DNA of 64,000 nt from JAFGGG01 sp964638895 (lineage in GTDB: Bacteria; Spirochaetota; Spirochaetia; SZUA-6; RPPD01): contig CAZWYY010000006.1 in the NCBI GenBank assembly GCA_964638895.1, positions 1 through 64,000 of the forward strand, written 5' to 3'. Under the pieces are notes generated by a model that saw only the letters and a list, made by a program, of their open reading frames with translations, did not search any database and was not told where the DNA came from. The position numbers and the translations under genes are program-made. Below, in pieces: positions 49,680-58,856 of this stretch (position 1 is the stretch's first letter; every line of letters starts with the position of its first letter).

Positions 49680-51365
49680 ATGAGAAGCATGGAAACAAAA
49701 CACAGCCGTATCCCACTACCGGCCATTCCTAACATGGAAAAACAGTTGCCTCGGATAGCGGCCTGGCTTAAGACCAACCGCACGCTGGCCGTGGTACTCA
49801 TAGACATGACACCGCAGTTCGAGCTTCATTCGTACGGCAACAAAAATATTTTCAAATCGGTGGCCGGGGCCATTAATACCTGTATCAACGGACTGCGCGG
49901 CAAAGAGATCCGCAGCGATGACATAGTTGTCTTGAACTACACGGGAGGAAGCAGATATTACATATTCTTAAGCAAGGCGCGCGAAAAACAGTATGTACAG
50001 ATAGACGATTACGAACACCTGTGCCTGCGAATTTTTAACGCCGTGTATAACACGCTTTTTCCTGTGATCTACCCCATAACGGGCAGTGAGCCGCAGGTAA
50101 AGCTGGGGTACGCCTTCACCTTTTTTAATCCGTTCGCCGAAGAAATGCAGTTTTTACAACAGATGCTGAGTGAGGCGGAAGCTACAGCCGGATACCTGGC
50201 CGTAAAAATCGAGATGATGAAGCGAAAGCTTCTGCATAAGATAATCATCGATGAGGACCTTTCCACCCGCTACCAACCGGTGATCAGCCTGGGGGACGGC
50301 AAGGTCTGCGCCTATGAGGCGTTTGTGCAGGGTCCGCCGGGTTCGTTCTTTCATAACGCCTACAGTATGTTCAATTTCGCCCGTGCCGCGGGATTGATTT
50401 TTGAGCTGGACTGGATCAGTAAAAAAATAATTGTAAAAAACGCCAGGGGCCTGGCCGCCGATAAAAAACTGTTTATTAAGCTTGTGCCCGCCAGGCTTTA
50501 TAAACACGAGCTTTTAGCGGATCATTTTAAAGATATAGTCCGGAAGAACCGCATAAAGCCCCATACCCTGGTATTTGAAATTTCCGAGGACTCGATCGCC
50601 GAAGGCGTTTCTTTCATCCGCAGGCTGAAGCGCGCCTATGCGGAGATAAACTATGCTCTTGTATTAAGGGAAATCCGCACCCCTGACCGGCTCAAGGTAT
50701 TGCGGAAGTCCGGGGTTTCATACATTAAATTGGGAATGGAGATAACCAGGCATATAGAGGCCAACGCCCCGGCCGCGGAGTTTGTCAAGGCGGTAAAGGA
50801 GTTCGCCCCGGGACCGGGATGCGGCCTCATCGCCGAAGGAGTGCATACTCACGCCGAGATGCGGAAATTGCGGGAGCTGGGTGTGGGATACGGGCAGGGG
50901 TATTTCTTCGCCAAACCCGGCGCCGCGCTTCTGGAAGTAATAAATATTGAGGATTACCTGGGAGACAAGGAGCTTGAAAAGAACTTGCTCTCCTATATTT
51001 ATTTCAAGCGCGGCAAGACATATTTTGACAAGGGCGATTACGATAAAGCCATTCTGGAGTTTACCAAGGTAATAGAGGTTGATAAGGACAACGCCGATGC
51101 CTATTATTACCGGGCTTTCTCCTACTGCCGGGAAGGGGCAACCGTGGTGGCTCTGAAGGATTTACAGGCCCTGATGCGTGTAAACCCGGACCACCCTGAA
51201 GAACAATTCCTCAAAGCCGCCATTTATGAAAAACAAGGCGATCTTGCCGCCGCGCTTAAGGCCTATAAAATCTATGCACAGGGCTTGGCCGGGGGTGCGG
51301 ACCTGAATGGTGATATCGCCCGCAAGCGCATCATTACCCTGAAGCAGGCACTGCAAAACCGTTAG
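49680..51365 (+). CDS. Degenerate GGDEF-EAL protein with C-terminal TPR
   Basis: ~561 residues from ATG 49680; the frame is open further to TTG 49647. Residues ~25-175 resemble a GGDEF fold that has lost its signature (LAVVLIDMTPQF, DDIVVLNYTGGSRYYIF). Residues ~185-430 are an EAL-type barrel (STRYQPVISLGDGKVCAYEAF, FIKLVPARLY, LVFEISEDS, GCGLIAEGVHTHAEM, GYGQGYFFAKP). The EAL motif is EAF, and the DDFG metal loop is replaced by LREIR, so hydrolysis of c-di-GMP is unlikely. Two to three TPR units close the protein (YFDKGDYDKAILEFTKVIEV). It is probably a c-di-GMP receptor or scaffold. Confidence 0.82.
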   Translation: MRSMETKHSRIPLPAIPNMEKQLPRIAAWLKTNRTLAVVLIDMTPQFELHSYGNKNIFKSVAGAINTCINGLRGKEIRSDDIVVLNYTGGSRYYIFLSKAREKQYVQIDDYEHLCLRIFNAVYNTLFPVIYPITGSEPQVKLGYAFTFFNPFAEEMQFLQQMLSEAEATAGYLAVKIEMMKRKLLHKIIIDEDLSTRYQPVISLGDGKVCAYEAFVQGPPGSFFHNAYSMFNFARAAGLIFELDWISKKIIVKNARGLAADKKLFIKLVPARLYKHELLADHFKDIVRKNRIKPHTLVFEISEDSIAEGVSFIRRLKRAYAEINYALVLREIRTPDRLKVLRKSGVSYIKLGMEITRHIEANAPAAEFVKAVKEFAPGPGCGLIAEGVHTHAEMRKLRELGVGYGQGYFFAKPGAALLEVINIEDYLGDKELEKNLLSYIYFKRGKTYFDKGDYDKAILEFTKVIEVDKDNADAYYYRAFSYCREGATVVALKDLQALMRVNPDHPEEQFLKAAIYEKQGDLAAALKAYKIYAQGLAGGADLNGDIARKRIITLKQALQNR

Positions 51366-51368
51366 CAT

Positions 51369-52718
51369 TCAGTTTACGATATTATACTCACTCAATTTCC
51401 GGTGAAGCGTTTTTCTGCCTATGCCCAGCACCTCGGCCGTTTTGCTTTTATTCCCGCCGCAGCTGTTCAGGGTAAAGGTAATGATCTGCTTTTCCGCTTC
51501 GGCCAGGCTGATCCCCGTATTCAGCTTGATATACTCCTTTTCGCTCGACGTCTGCAGGTAGGGGGGCAGGTCATCCGCACTGATCACCGTGCCTTTGCAC
51601 AGCACCACGGCGCTTTCGATGCAGTTGCGCAGCTCCCGCACATTGCCGGGCCAGGGATACTGAGAAAGGATCAAACGCGCCTTAGGGTCAATGCCCTCGA
51701 TCTTCTTTTTGTTTTCCTCGGTAAACTCCTTTAGAAAAGTGGCCATAAGCAGGGGAATATCGTCTTGGCGCTCCCTTAAGGGGGGGATATGCAGGTTCAC
51801 CACATTCAGCCTGTAGTAGAGGTCCTCCCGAAAATTGTTGGCCGCGATCTCTTGTTTCAGGTCTTTGTTGGTGGCTGAGATTATACGCACATCCGCTTCA
51901 ATGGTCTCCTCCCCGCCCACGCGTTCGAACTTTTTTTCATGCAGCACGCGGAGTATTTTTATCTGCACGCTTTGGTTTATCTCCCCAATCTCATCCAGAA
52001 AAATCGTCCCGCCGTTGGCCAGTTCAAACCGTCCGCGCCTACGGGAGATGGCCCCGGTAAACGAACCCTTTTCATGGCCGAACAACTCGCTTTCCAGCAG
52101 GGTTTCGGTAAGCGCGGCGCAGTGCACCTTGATATACGCTTTGTCCTTGCGGGGCGAGTTGAAATGAATGGCGTCGGCTATCATCTCTTTGCCCACGCCG
52201 CTTTCCCCCGTAATGAGTACCGAGGCCTTGGTGGGCGCCACCTGGCTTACCACCTCGAAGATCTTCTGCATGCGCTCGCTTTTGCCGATTATCTGCGGGA
52301 ATTTTGTTCTTCGGCCCAGTTCTTCCTGCAGGGCCCGGTGCTGTAAAAACAGCTCCCTGTTGGAAAGCGCGCGCTTTACCAGCAGGGAGAGGCGTTCAAG
52401 ATTAAGGGGCTTGGTAAGAAAATCGTACGCACCGTCCCGCATGGCTTTGACCGCGGATTCGATCGTACCGTGACCGGTGAGGATGATGACCGGCACCGTG
52501 GGATAGGCGGAGACCACCTTTTTTAACAGCTCCTCGCCGGAAAGACCCGGCATTTTGAGATCGGCGATTATCAGGTCTATCTCTTCCTTTTCAATCTGTA
52601 CCATGGCCTGTTCGCCGTCCGCGGCCAGCAGTGTTCTATAGCCCTCAAGCTCAAGCGCCCTGCCCAGACCCTCGCGGATGTTCTTCTCGTCGTCTACGAT
52701 CAGAATGTTAAACTTCAT
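51369..52718 (-). CDS. NtrC-family sigma-54-dependent response regulator
   Basis: 449 residues from ATG 52718, which has GAGGGAGAGG upstream. The receiver (~5-118) has VDDE, IADLKMPG with the phospho-acceptor Asp, ILTGHG and TKPL. The AAA domain (~140-375) has Walker A GESGVGKEM, the sigma-54 loop in GSFTGA, Walker B GTIFLDEIGE and RLNVVNLHIPPLRER. A Fis-type HTH ends the protein (KTAEVLGIGRKTLHRKLSEY). It activates sigma-54 promoters when phosphorylated by the kinase encoded immediately upstream, whose gene it overlaps by 11 bp. Confidence 0.95.
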   Translation of the reverse strand: MKFNILIVDDEKNIREGLGRALELEGYRTLLAADGEQAMVQIEKEEIDLIIADLKMPGLSGEELLKKVVSAYPTVPVIILTGHGTIESAVKAMRDGAYDFLTKPLNLERLSLLVKRALSNRELFLQHRALQEELGRRTKFPQIIGKSERMQKIFEVVSQVAPTKASVLITGESGVGKEMIADAIHFNSPRKDKAYIKVHCAALTETLLESELFGHEKGSFTGAISRRRGRFELANGGTIFLDEIGEINQSVQIKILRVLHEKKFERVGGEETIEADVRIISATNKDLKQEIAANNFREDLYYRLNVVNLHIPPLRERQDDIPLLMATFLKEFTEENKKKIEGIDPKARLILSQYPWPGNVRELRNCIESAVVLCKGTVISADDLPPYLQTSSEKEYIKLNTGISLAEAEKQIITFTLNSCGGNKSKTAEVLGIGRKTLHRKLSEYNIVN

Positions 52719-53880
52719 CTTCCTCTCCCTCGTATTCAAGCAGTCGTTTCTCTTTTTGCGGTATGGAAAATGTCAAAATAAAAGTAGTGCCTTCCCCCTG
52801 TTTGGAGGTCAACGAAACGTCACCCAGGTGCTCCTTGACTATCTTGTACACCAGTGTCAGGCCCAGGCCGGAGCCGAATTCCTTGGTGGTAAAGTACGGT
52901 TCAAAGATCTTATCCATGATGGAGTCAGGGATGCCGCAGCCGTTGTCTATTACCTTGAGAAGCACATCAGGCCCCCGTTTTGTGGTCTCGATCCGCAGGA
53001 TACCCCCCTTGGGCATGGCGGACAGGGAGTTTTTAATGAGGTTCAGCAGAGCCTGTTTCATGTATTTCTCGTCCATGAGAATCTTGGGCAGGTCACGGTA
53101 CAGCTCGGTTTCGATCTTGACATGCGCCTGTTCCAGCTCGAATTTGAGGAATTCCAGCAGTTCGCGCACAAGTTGATTCAGGTCGCCTTCCTCCAGTTTC
53201 ATATCCATGGGACGTACGGCGAACAAAAAATCCACCACAATGCGGTTCAGCCGGTCCACCTCCTCGTTGATGACATCCAGGTAGTGTTTGATGCTTTTAG
53301 TTTTAATTGTCTGTTTTTTGTGCATCTCCTTCTGCGCCAACTGCAGGTGAATGCCGATGGACCCCAGAGGATTTTTGATCTCATGCGCCACGCCCGCGGC
53401 CAGGGTGGTTAAGGCGGCCAGGCTTTCGGCCCGGCGCAGCCGGGCCTGATTGATCTTTTTTTCCGTAACATCCTCGATATGAATCAGGTTGCCCTGGATC
53501 TTTCCCTCCTTTACCAGGGGCATTATACTTACGGAGATGGTTTTAGCCACGCCCCCCCCCAACACAAAGGTCTTGTCCTTGATTATCTCCTGGTCGCCCA
53601 GTTTCTCCCTGAAAAACCCGGCAAGCTCATTATCTTCCAGGGCGTCCCAGAATTTTTTTTCCATGATGTCCCCGCTTGCCAGGGGGATCATGCGCTCGGC
53701 CGATTTGTTGAACAACAGGATATTATTGTCCCTGTCCGTTACCAGCACGCCGTCCGTCATGGAGTGAAGCACCATTTCCAAAAGCTCGTTGTCCGCGGCG
53801 ATGTGGGCAAATAGCCTGCGGATACTTTCCCGGTCCAGTTTTTCCCACTTTTCCAGGGCCTTTTCCAGAAATTTTCTCAT
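52708..53880 (-). CDS. NtrB-like PAS histidine kinase
   Basis: 390 residues, no membrane helix. A PAS domain (~40-135: VLHSMTDGVLVTDRDNNILLFN) is followed by HisKA (AALTTLAAGVAHEIKNPLGSIGIHL) and the ATPase domain (ALLNLIKNSLSAMPKGG, DNGCGIPD, FEPYFTTKEFGSGLGLTLVY). The soluble form and pairing with a sigma-54 activator suit an NtrB/NtrC-type or AtoS-like pair with a cytoplasmic signal. The gene overlaps holB upstream by 4 nt, so it is embedded in a replication and cell-wall operon. Confidence 0.94.
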   Translation of the reverse strand: MRKFLEKALEKWEKLDRESIRRLFAHIAADNELLEMVLHSMTDGVLVTDRDNNILLFNKSAERMIPLASGDIMEKKFWDALEDNELAGFFREKLGDQEIIKDKTFVLGGGVAKTISVSIMPLVKEGKIQGNLIHIEDVTEKKINQARLRRAESLAALTTLAAGVAHEIKNPLGSIGIHLQLAQKEMHKKQTIKTKSIKHYLDVINEEVDRLNRIVVDFLFAVRPMDMKLEEGDLNQLVRELLEFLKFELEQAHVKIETELYRDLPKILMDEKYMKQALLNLIKNSLSAMPKGGILRIETTKRGPDVLLKVIDNGCGIPDSIMDKIFEPYFTTKEFGSGLGLTLVYKIVKEHLGDVSLTSKQGEGTTFILTFSIPQKEKRLLEYEGEEDEV

Positions 53881-55082
53881 AAAACAGCTTTCATCCGGTA
53901 AAAAAGATTTTGAATAAAAAGCTGGGCCTGCAGGTTAAGGGTCTTATGTTCCCGGTAGTGTTTACCGATGATTTTCACCCAGTTTTCAAGATGGGTCAGG
54001 TTTGGAAAGCGGCTGTTAATGTTGTTATGAAAAAAATCAGCAAGAACGTGCAGCAGCTCCTGAATAAACAGGGAAATGAGGTTCTTTTCCGATTTGGCTG
54101 AAAAAAGATCATGCATCTCTTTTAAAATATCCACACGGGTACCTTCCCGTTCCATGACTTTTTGGAAAAAAGTGCGCGCAAGGGTATTAAGCATGGCCGC
54201 ATTAATATCCCGCCAAGCTAAAAAATAACTCTTTAACGATGGAAAGTCTAATGAATCCTCATGGAAAATACGGGTCAATATTTGTTTTACCTGCTCTTCG
54301 TCCCTTTCCGAGAACTTGTAGTGCCTCACCCGTGAGCGGATGGTGGGTATGAGGTTTGTCAGGCGGACGGCCGTAAGGATAAGATATATGCCGGGCGGCG
54401 GCTCCTCCAGCAGTTTGAGGAGTGAGTTCCGCGAGGACTCCAGCATGGCGTCGGCGTTTTCCATAATGATTATTTTGGGGAAGCGTTGGGCGGAAAGATG
54501 GACCCATTGAATGAGTTTTCGTACCTGGTTTACCGGGATATTGTCCATGCTTACATAGGAGGACAACCTCCCGCTTGTTTCCAGAACAGAGGATATGATA
54601 TCGGCCAGTTCCTTTTCTTCAGGCAGGCTCTTCTCCGGAGCCAGGGCCTCAAGCAGTTCTTCCAGCTCAATCACCAGCTCCTGGATCTTGTTGCGCGTGC
54701 TTTCGTCTCCTTCCCAGATGGCCGGATCGAAACGCCTGGTCAGTTTTCGTACGGCGCGCAGCACCAGGTAACGCGCCGCAGGCTTCCTTGTCCGATAGAG
54801 CGCATCGGCGCAGGCCGCGATCTCAACGTCAAAATATCGTGGACCCAAAAGAATTACATTGGGGTGTAAAAGCTCCCTGTTCAGATTGCATTGGGGGCAT
54901 CCGCAGTTCCAGGGGGCCTTCTTATCTTCACACACCAGCACGCGGGCGGTTTCCAGGGCCGTACTCAGTTTGGCCGCGTACGGCGGTCCGTAGAACAAGG
55001 CGGACCTGGGGAATATACCTCTGGCGAGCTCGGTTCTGAGGATGGAAACGGTTGTGGTATTGCCGATTATATTTTCAAACAT
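53877..55082 (-). CDS. holB: DNA polymerase III delta' subunit-like clamp loader protein
   Basis: 401 residues. It starts MFENIIGNTTTVSILRTELARG, as delta'/DnaX proteins do, and has a zinc-binding CGCPQCNL, an ENADAMLESSRNSLLKLLEEPP segment with the SRC-region equivalent, and LILTAVRLTNLIPTIRSRVRHYKF. The P-loop is GPPYAAKLS, lacking the usual GxGKT; delta' subunits do not hydrolyse ATP, so this is tolerated. An extra ~60-residue insertion (~120-180) is not typical. It sits between cvpA and the histidine kinase, overlapping both. Confidence 0.87.
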   Translation of the reverse strand: MFENIIGNTTTVSILRTELARGIFPRSALFYGPPYAAKLSTALETARVLVCEDKKAPWNCGCPQCNLNRELLHPNVILLGPRYFDVEIAACADALYRTRKPAARYLVLRAVRKLTRRFDPAIWEGDESTRNKIQELVIELEELLEALAPEKSLPEEKELADIISSVLETSGRLSSYVSMDNIPVNQVRKLIQWVHLSAQRFPKIIIMENADAMLESSRNSLLKLLEEPPPGIYLILTAVRLTNLIPTIRSRVRHYKFSERDEEQVKQILTRIFHEDSLDFPSLKSYFLAWRDINAAMLNTLARTFFQKVMEREGTRVDILKEMHDLFSAKSEKNLISLFIQELLHVLADFFHNNINSRFPNLTHLENWVKIIGKHYREHKTLNLQAQLFIQNLFYRMKAVL

Positions 55083-55582
55083 GCTTCTTTTAAGGGTAAC
55101 AGATTAAATATGTCGGGAACCGAGGGCAGAAAGGGCATAAGAAAATTATAAAATATGCTCGTCTGCAGGGGTTGCTTGACGCCCGGCAGGGGAAGCCAAG
55201 AAGCAATAATTAATAATATGGCTATTACCAGTACGCCCTCTACCAGTCCCAGAACGATTCCCAGCGCCCTGTCCAGGTTGTGCAGGTTGAGACGGCCTAC
55301 TATATCCAGCAATAAACCCTGAATGAAAAATACCAGCAGGTATACAAGTAAAAAGATAATGAGAAAAGCGATAATATGATTCCAGATCGATTCCTTTGCT
55401 CCCGTTACCAAGGCCACTACATTTACCAGGAGATTGGAGAAGAGCACGGCAAAGAGGATTCCCAATAGGGGCGCTGCCATCAGGGAGATCTCCGTTATAA
55501 AACCGCGGAACGCGCCCCTAACCACGAGAATGAGAAGGATAAGGAGAAATATGATATCAAGGAATGAAATCCCACTAGACAT
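55067..55582 (-). CDS. cvpA: CvpA-family membrane protein
   Basis: 171 residues with four membrane helices (FLDIIFLLILLILVVRGAFRGF, LMAAPLLGILFAVLFSNLLV, IWNHIIAFLIIFLLVYLLVFFI, GLVEGVLVIAILLIIAS). The first helix with RGAFRGF, and the LDRALGIVLGLVEG loop, mark the CvpA/colicin V production family, which is involved in envelope homeostasis. It overlaps murG by 8 nt and holB by 16 nt. Confidence 0.9.
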   Translation of the reverse strand: MSSGISFLDIIFLLILLILVVRGAFRGFITEISLMAAPLLGILFAVLFSNLLVNVVALVTGAKESIWNHIIAFLIIFLLVYLLVFFIQGLLLDIVGRLNLHNLDRALGIVLGLVEGVLVIAILLIIASWLPLPGVKQPLQTSIFYNFLMPFLPSVPDIFNLLPLKEACLKI

Positions 55583-56672
55583 TGTGCCTCTCCCTAATGG
55601 TGCGTATGATTAGATCCACAATTTTGTCCGTCGCGTCCGGTACTCCCAGGCGTGCGGCCGCCCTGCTCATGATATCGAGTGCCGCTTTATTATCTAACAG
55701 ATTGAGGATGGTTTCAAGCAGAATTTGACCGGTAAGGCCCTCCTGGCTTAAAACAATACTCGCGCCGGCCTTTTCAAAGACGGCGGCATTACGCAGCTGG
55801 TCCCCCCTGCTGCCCGCGGTTCCCAGGGGAATGAGGACGGAGGGGGTGGCGGTTACTGCCAGCTCCCACAGGGTGTTGGCGCCCGCGCGGCTTATTACCA
55901 GATCAGCGGCGGCCAGCACATGGGGAAGCTCCGGCCCGAGAAAGGGAACCGGCCGGTAGTGAGGGTTATTATTTTGCGGGATCTCGTTTTTAGGTCCCAC
56001 CTGGTGGACCACGAAATATTTTTTAAGCAGATCCTTTGCCAGACCGGCAATAAGAGCGTTTATTTCGGCCGAACCCTGGCTGCCGCCCAATACCAGGATC
56101 ATTTTTATAGAGTCCGGGCAGCCCGTAATGGTTCTGCCCCGGCGGGCGTCGCCCCGCGTTATCTCCGGTCGCACGGGGTTGCCGCTGAATACCAGTTTTT
56201 GCCGCATGCTTTTGGGAAAATAACGGACGGACTCCTCGAACGATGTGAGAATAATGTGCGCGAACCGGGCATTGATTCTGGTGGCCAATCCCGGGTCAAA
56301 ATCGGATTCATGCGTAACGATTGGAATGCCTAAAAGCTTTGCGGCTATAACCGTGGGCACACTGACAAATCCGCCTTTGGAAAATACCAGCACCGGATGC
56401 AGAATGATCAGATACAGTAATGAAATAATGATACCGCCCGCAAACGTGAACAGGTCGACAATGTTCCACAGGGAAAAATACCTGCGCCACTTGCCGGCCG
56501 GAACGGCAAGGTAACGGATGCCTGCCTTGCCCACAAGCAAGCGTTCCATGCCGTACCTGGTGCCGATCCAGAAGAGTAAGCAGTTGATCCGTTCCATAAG
56601 CCGGTGGGCTACGGCCAGCCCGGGGAATACGTGTCCGGCCGTGCCCCCGCCCGTAAAAACAATTTTTTCCAT
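55575..56672 (-). CDS. murG: UDP-GlcNAc:lipid I N-acetylglucosaminyltransferase MurG
   Basis: ATG 56672 gives 365 residues, the normal MurG length; a longer frame would overlap the divergent gene. Motifs are KIVFTGGGTAGHVFPGLAVA (G loop), VFSKGGFVSVPTVIAAKLLGIPIVTHESD, ILVLGGSQGSAEIN, and the C-terminal SRAGANTLWELAVTATPSVLIPL. It makes lipid II at the cytoplasmic membrane face. It heads the overlapped operon murG-cvpA-holB-kinase-regulator. Confidence 0.95.
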   Translation of the reverse strand: MEKIVFTGGGTAGHVFPGLAVAHRLMERINCLLFWIGTRYGMERLLVGKAGIRYLAVPAGKWRRYFSLWNIVDLFTFAGGIIISLLYLIILHPVLVFSKGGFVSVPTVIAAKLLGIPIVTHESDFDPGLATRINARFAHIILTSFEESVRYFPKSMRQKLVFSGNPVRPEITRGDARRGRTITGCPDSIKMILVLGGSQGSAEINALIAGLAKDLLKKYFVVHQVGPKNEIPQNNNPHYRPVPFLGPELPHVLAAADLVISRAGANTLWELAVTATPSVLIPLGTAGSRGDQLRNAAVFEKAGASIVLSQEGLTGQILLETILNLLDNKAALDIMSRAAARLGVPDATDKIVDLIIRTIRERHNV

Positions 56673-56769
56673 ACGCCGATCCGCATAAAACTCACTTTTC
56701 TTTAGCGGTTTTACTTTAAACACCTTTTTTTTTGCGCTATATTTACTGTGCGAAGGAGTAAAGCATAAC

Positions 56770-57549
56770 ATGAAAAAGAGAATTGTGGCAATTATCATCC
56801 TGTTTCTGCTTGGATGTTTTTTTTACGGTGATTATCCAAAAGAGTTCGAGCGGCTGCTGGGGCCCCAGGTACTGAAGGATCTTGCCCGCACCGGCGAATT
56901 GAGCAATACCTTTGATGAAAAAACGGACCTGCGCTATTTTCCCGATACGGACGTGCGGCCGGAGATAATCGCGCAGATAAAACGCCTTAAACCCATCTTC
57001 GGGATCGAGGTGCTGTTGACCTATAAGTATACCGGGAAAAATTTCTCCGATGAAAAGGGGCGTCTGGAGCTTTATAACATCCTGCGGTCCATTCGCACGT
57101 TGAAGGGTATCGAATACTATTCTCAAAGCCGCGGGCGGATGCGGATCATGTTCCACGACGCATATATAGTGGATTCACCCGATACACGAAAGAAGCTCCC
57201 CGATCGCCTGGTGGACATCATTCCGTCGTACAGCACCTTGTTTATCTACCAGAACGATTCTTCCTTCGGTGAAAATATCTTTGAAACAGTGTATTATGCC
57301 GGGAACGGTTATTTTCTGATGAAGATGGAAAACCTGACCAAAATCTGGTATGGGATCGTACCCCTCATCGATCCTCATAACCTTAATTATATTATCTTTA
57401 TCTATCCCAAGGGGGACACGATTATTTTTTATTCGGTGATTTGTGTGAACGCCTTTAATCTTTTTGGGATCGCGGGCAGCAGGACCGCTTCTTTTTATAA
57501 CCGGATAAAGGCCCTCTACGCCTGGTTTTGCTCTGAGGTGGAAAAATAA
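56770..57549 (+). CDS. Conserved-looking exported protein of unknown function (DUF6675-like)
   Basis: 259 residues with a short signal segment and a lipobox-like LLGC at Cys16, so it may be lipidated. The mature part is mixed alpha/beta: ERLLGPQVLKDLARTGEL near the start, LYNILRSIRTLKGIEYYSQSRGRMRIMF in the middle, and NYIIFIYPKGDTIIFYSVICVNAFNLFGI at the end. It recalls a family of spirochaetal exported proteins listed as DUF6675, but I cannot confirm that from sequence alone. It is divergent from murG and convergent with the diguanylate cyclase gene. Confidence 0.65.
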   Translation: MKKRIVAIIILFLLGCFFYGDYPKEFERLLGPQVLKDLARTGELSNTFDEKTDLRYFPDTDVRPEIIAQIKRLKPIFGIEVLLTYKYTGKNFSDEKGRLELYNILRSIRTLKGIEYYSQSRGRMRIMFHDAYIVDSPDTRKKLPDRLVDIIPSYSTLFIYQNDSSFGENIFETVYYAGNGYFLMKMENLTKIWYGIVPLIDPHNLNYIIFIYPKGDTIIFYSVICVNAFNLFGIAGSRTASFYNRIKALYAWFCSEVEK

Positions 57550-57557
57550 GCGGAGGG

Positions 57558-58589
57558 TTATTCCAGACAGACCCTGTTGCGTCCCTGTTGTTTGGCCAGG
57601 TACATGGCCTTGTCCGCGCGCTCTATCCATTTCTCTCGTGATTCGCTGGAGCGGTACTGGGATATCCCCAGAGACACAGTGATCTTTAGGGTTTCGTCTA
57701 CGCATTCCATCACCGAGTTCTCAATCTCTTTTCTGAAGCGCTCCCCGATGGTATAGGCCTGCATCAAGTTGGTGTTGGGCAGCAGTATAAAAAACTCCTC
57801 GCCCCCATAGCGTCCGGCATAATCGTACTTGCGCAGTTGGTTGCGGAGGCGTTTTCCGATTTCACGTATGACCATGTCGCCGCACTGGTGGCCGAAATTA
57901 TCGTTTATCTCTTTGAAATGGTCGATATCAAGCATGATTCCCGTAAGGGGGATGAGCGCGCGTATGGCCCGTTCAATTTCAATATCGATTCTGTTGAAAA
58001 GGCTCATTCTGTTAAGCAGGCCTGAGAGCGTATCGAACATGGCTATTTTTTCCAGCTCTTTTTTCTTGCGTTTGAGCTCCTTGTTTTGCCTGGTAATGTT
58101 TTTAAAGGCCTTTTTCAGGTACAGGTTCTGGTCAAGGATCTTGGAGGAAAGCTGTTCCTCCTGAAATACCGCGTTTTTAAGGAAGTCACGCTCCTCGTAT
58201 ATGCTTATCTGCTTGTTTAGGCGGATCACCGCGGCCTTGACTCGCGCCTTGATCTCCAGGCCGTTGATGGGCCGTTTGATAAAATCGTCGCCGCCCCATT
58301 CCATCAGCTGCTGCAGCACCTTTTTGTTCTTTGAGTCGGAAATAAACAACAGTTGCAGGGGTTTGTTGTAATAGCGTTTGCGGATATCTTTGCACAACTG
58401 GTCTATGAGGTTCGGGTCGTAATCTATATTGATGAGTATGATCTGGATATCGTTTTTATCGATAATGGTTAAGGCGTTTTCCGCAGAGTCGGTTAAAAAC
58501 AACTCATGCCCGTTTTGCGATAAATGCTGGGATAGTAATTCACCGTCTTCTTGCTTGTACTCTACAAGCAAAATATTTACCTTTTGCAT
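57558..58589 (-). CDS. Receiver-GGDEF diguanylate cyclase
   Basis: 343 residues. The receiver (~3-120) is atypical at the acidic pocket (VEYKQED) but keeps an Asp-containing ILINIDYDPN and KRP. A coiled coil joins it to a GGDEF domain (~185-343) with LDIDHFKEIND, the active-site GGEEF, and an inhibitory I-site RKYD exactly five residues before it. The enzyme should make c-di-GMP and be feedback-inhibited. The missing first acidic pair (Glu-Tyr in place of Asp-Asp) may make phosphorylation weak. It is a likely source of the ligand for the PilZ and EAL-like proteins of the window. Confidence 0.93.
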   Translation of the reverse strand: MQKVNILLVEYKQEDGELLSQHLSQNGHELFLTDSAENALTIIDKNDIQIILINIDYDPNLIDQLCKDIRKRYYNKPLQLLFISDSKNKKVLQQLMEWGGDDFIKRPINGLEIKARVKAAVIRLNKQISIYEERDFLKNAVFQEEQLSSKILDQNLYLKKAFKNITRQNKELKRKKKELEKIAMFDTLSGLLNRMSLFNRIDIEIERAIRALIPLTGIMLDIDHFKEINDNFGHQCGDMVIREIGKRLRNQLRKYDYAGRYGGEEFFILLPNTNLMQAYTIGERFRKEIENSVMECVDETLKITVSLGISQYRSSESREKWIERADKAMYLAKQQGRNRVCLE

Positions 58590-58716
58590 TCCCTTCCCAA
58601 AACCTTATATATAAATATGCCGGGCCAACGTTTGAGGATTGTGTTTTTAATAGCGACCTTATTTTATCTACCTATATTATACTCTTTTCCTTATAATTAA
58701 TCTCATTTTTTTTAAA

Positions 58717-58727
58717 ACTTGACAAGT
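58717..58727. repeat. 11-bp palindrome ACTTG-A-CAAGT
   Basis: A short perfect palindrome around one central base, just left of the first hairpin module and upstream of the diguanylate cyclase gene. It could be a regulator-binding site. Confidence 0.3.
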
Positions 58728-58738
58728 GGGTAGGCGCA

Positions 58739-58833
58739 GCAATTTTAAATTTGTTCCTTGTCATAGCTGACAAGGTGGCAAAAAGGTTCTATACTATAAT
58801 CGGAAAAATATGATCGAACAAATTTAAAATTGC
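58739..58833. repeat. Nested hairpin module A
   Basis: Outer arms GCAATTTTAAATTTGTTC (58739-58756) and its exact reverse complement (58816-58833), 18 bp. Inside the left half is a second perfect 8-bp hairpin, CCTTGTCA-TAGC-TGACAAGG (58756-58775). No ORF is present. The intergenic region around it (58590-58988) contains nothing else recognisable. Confidence 0.7.
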
Positions 58834-58856
58834 CTGACAGAGCAAGCATATAGAGG

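Noticed and set aside
49647..49681. TTGACA/TATAAT promoter before the EAL-TPR gene
   Set aside because: The two boxes are 23 bp apart and the -10 would overlap the start codon, so they do not form a usable promoter.
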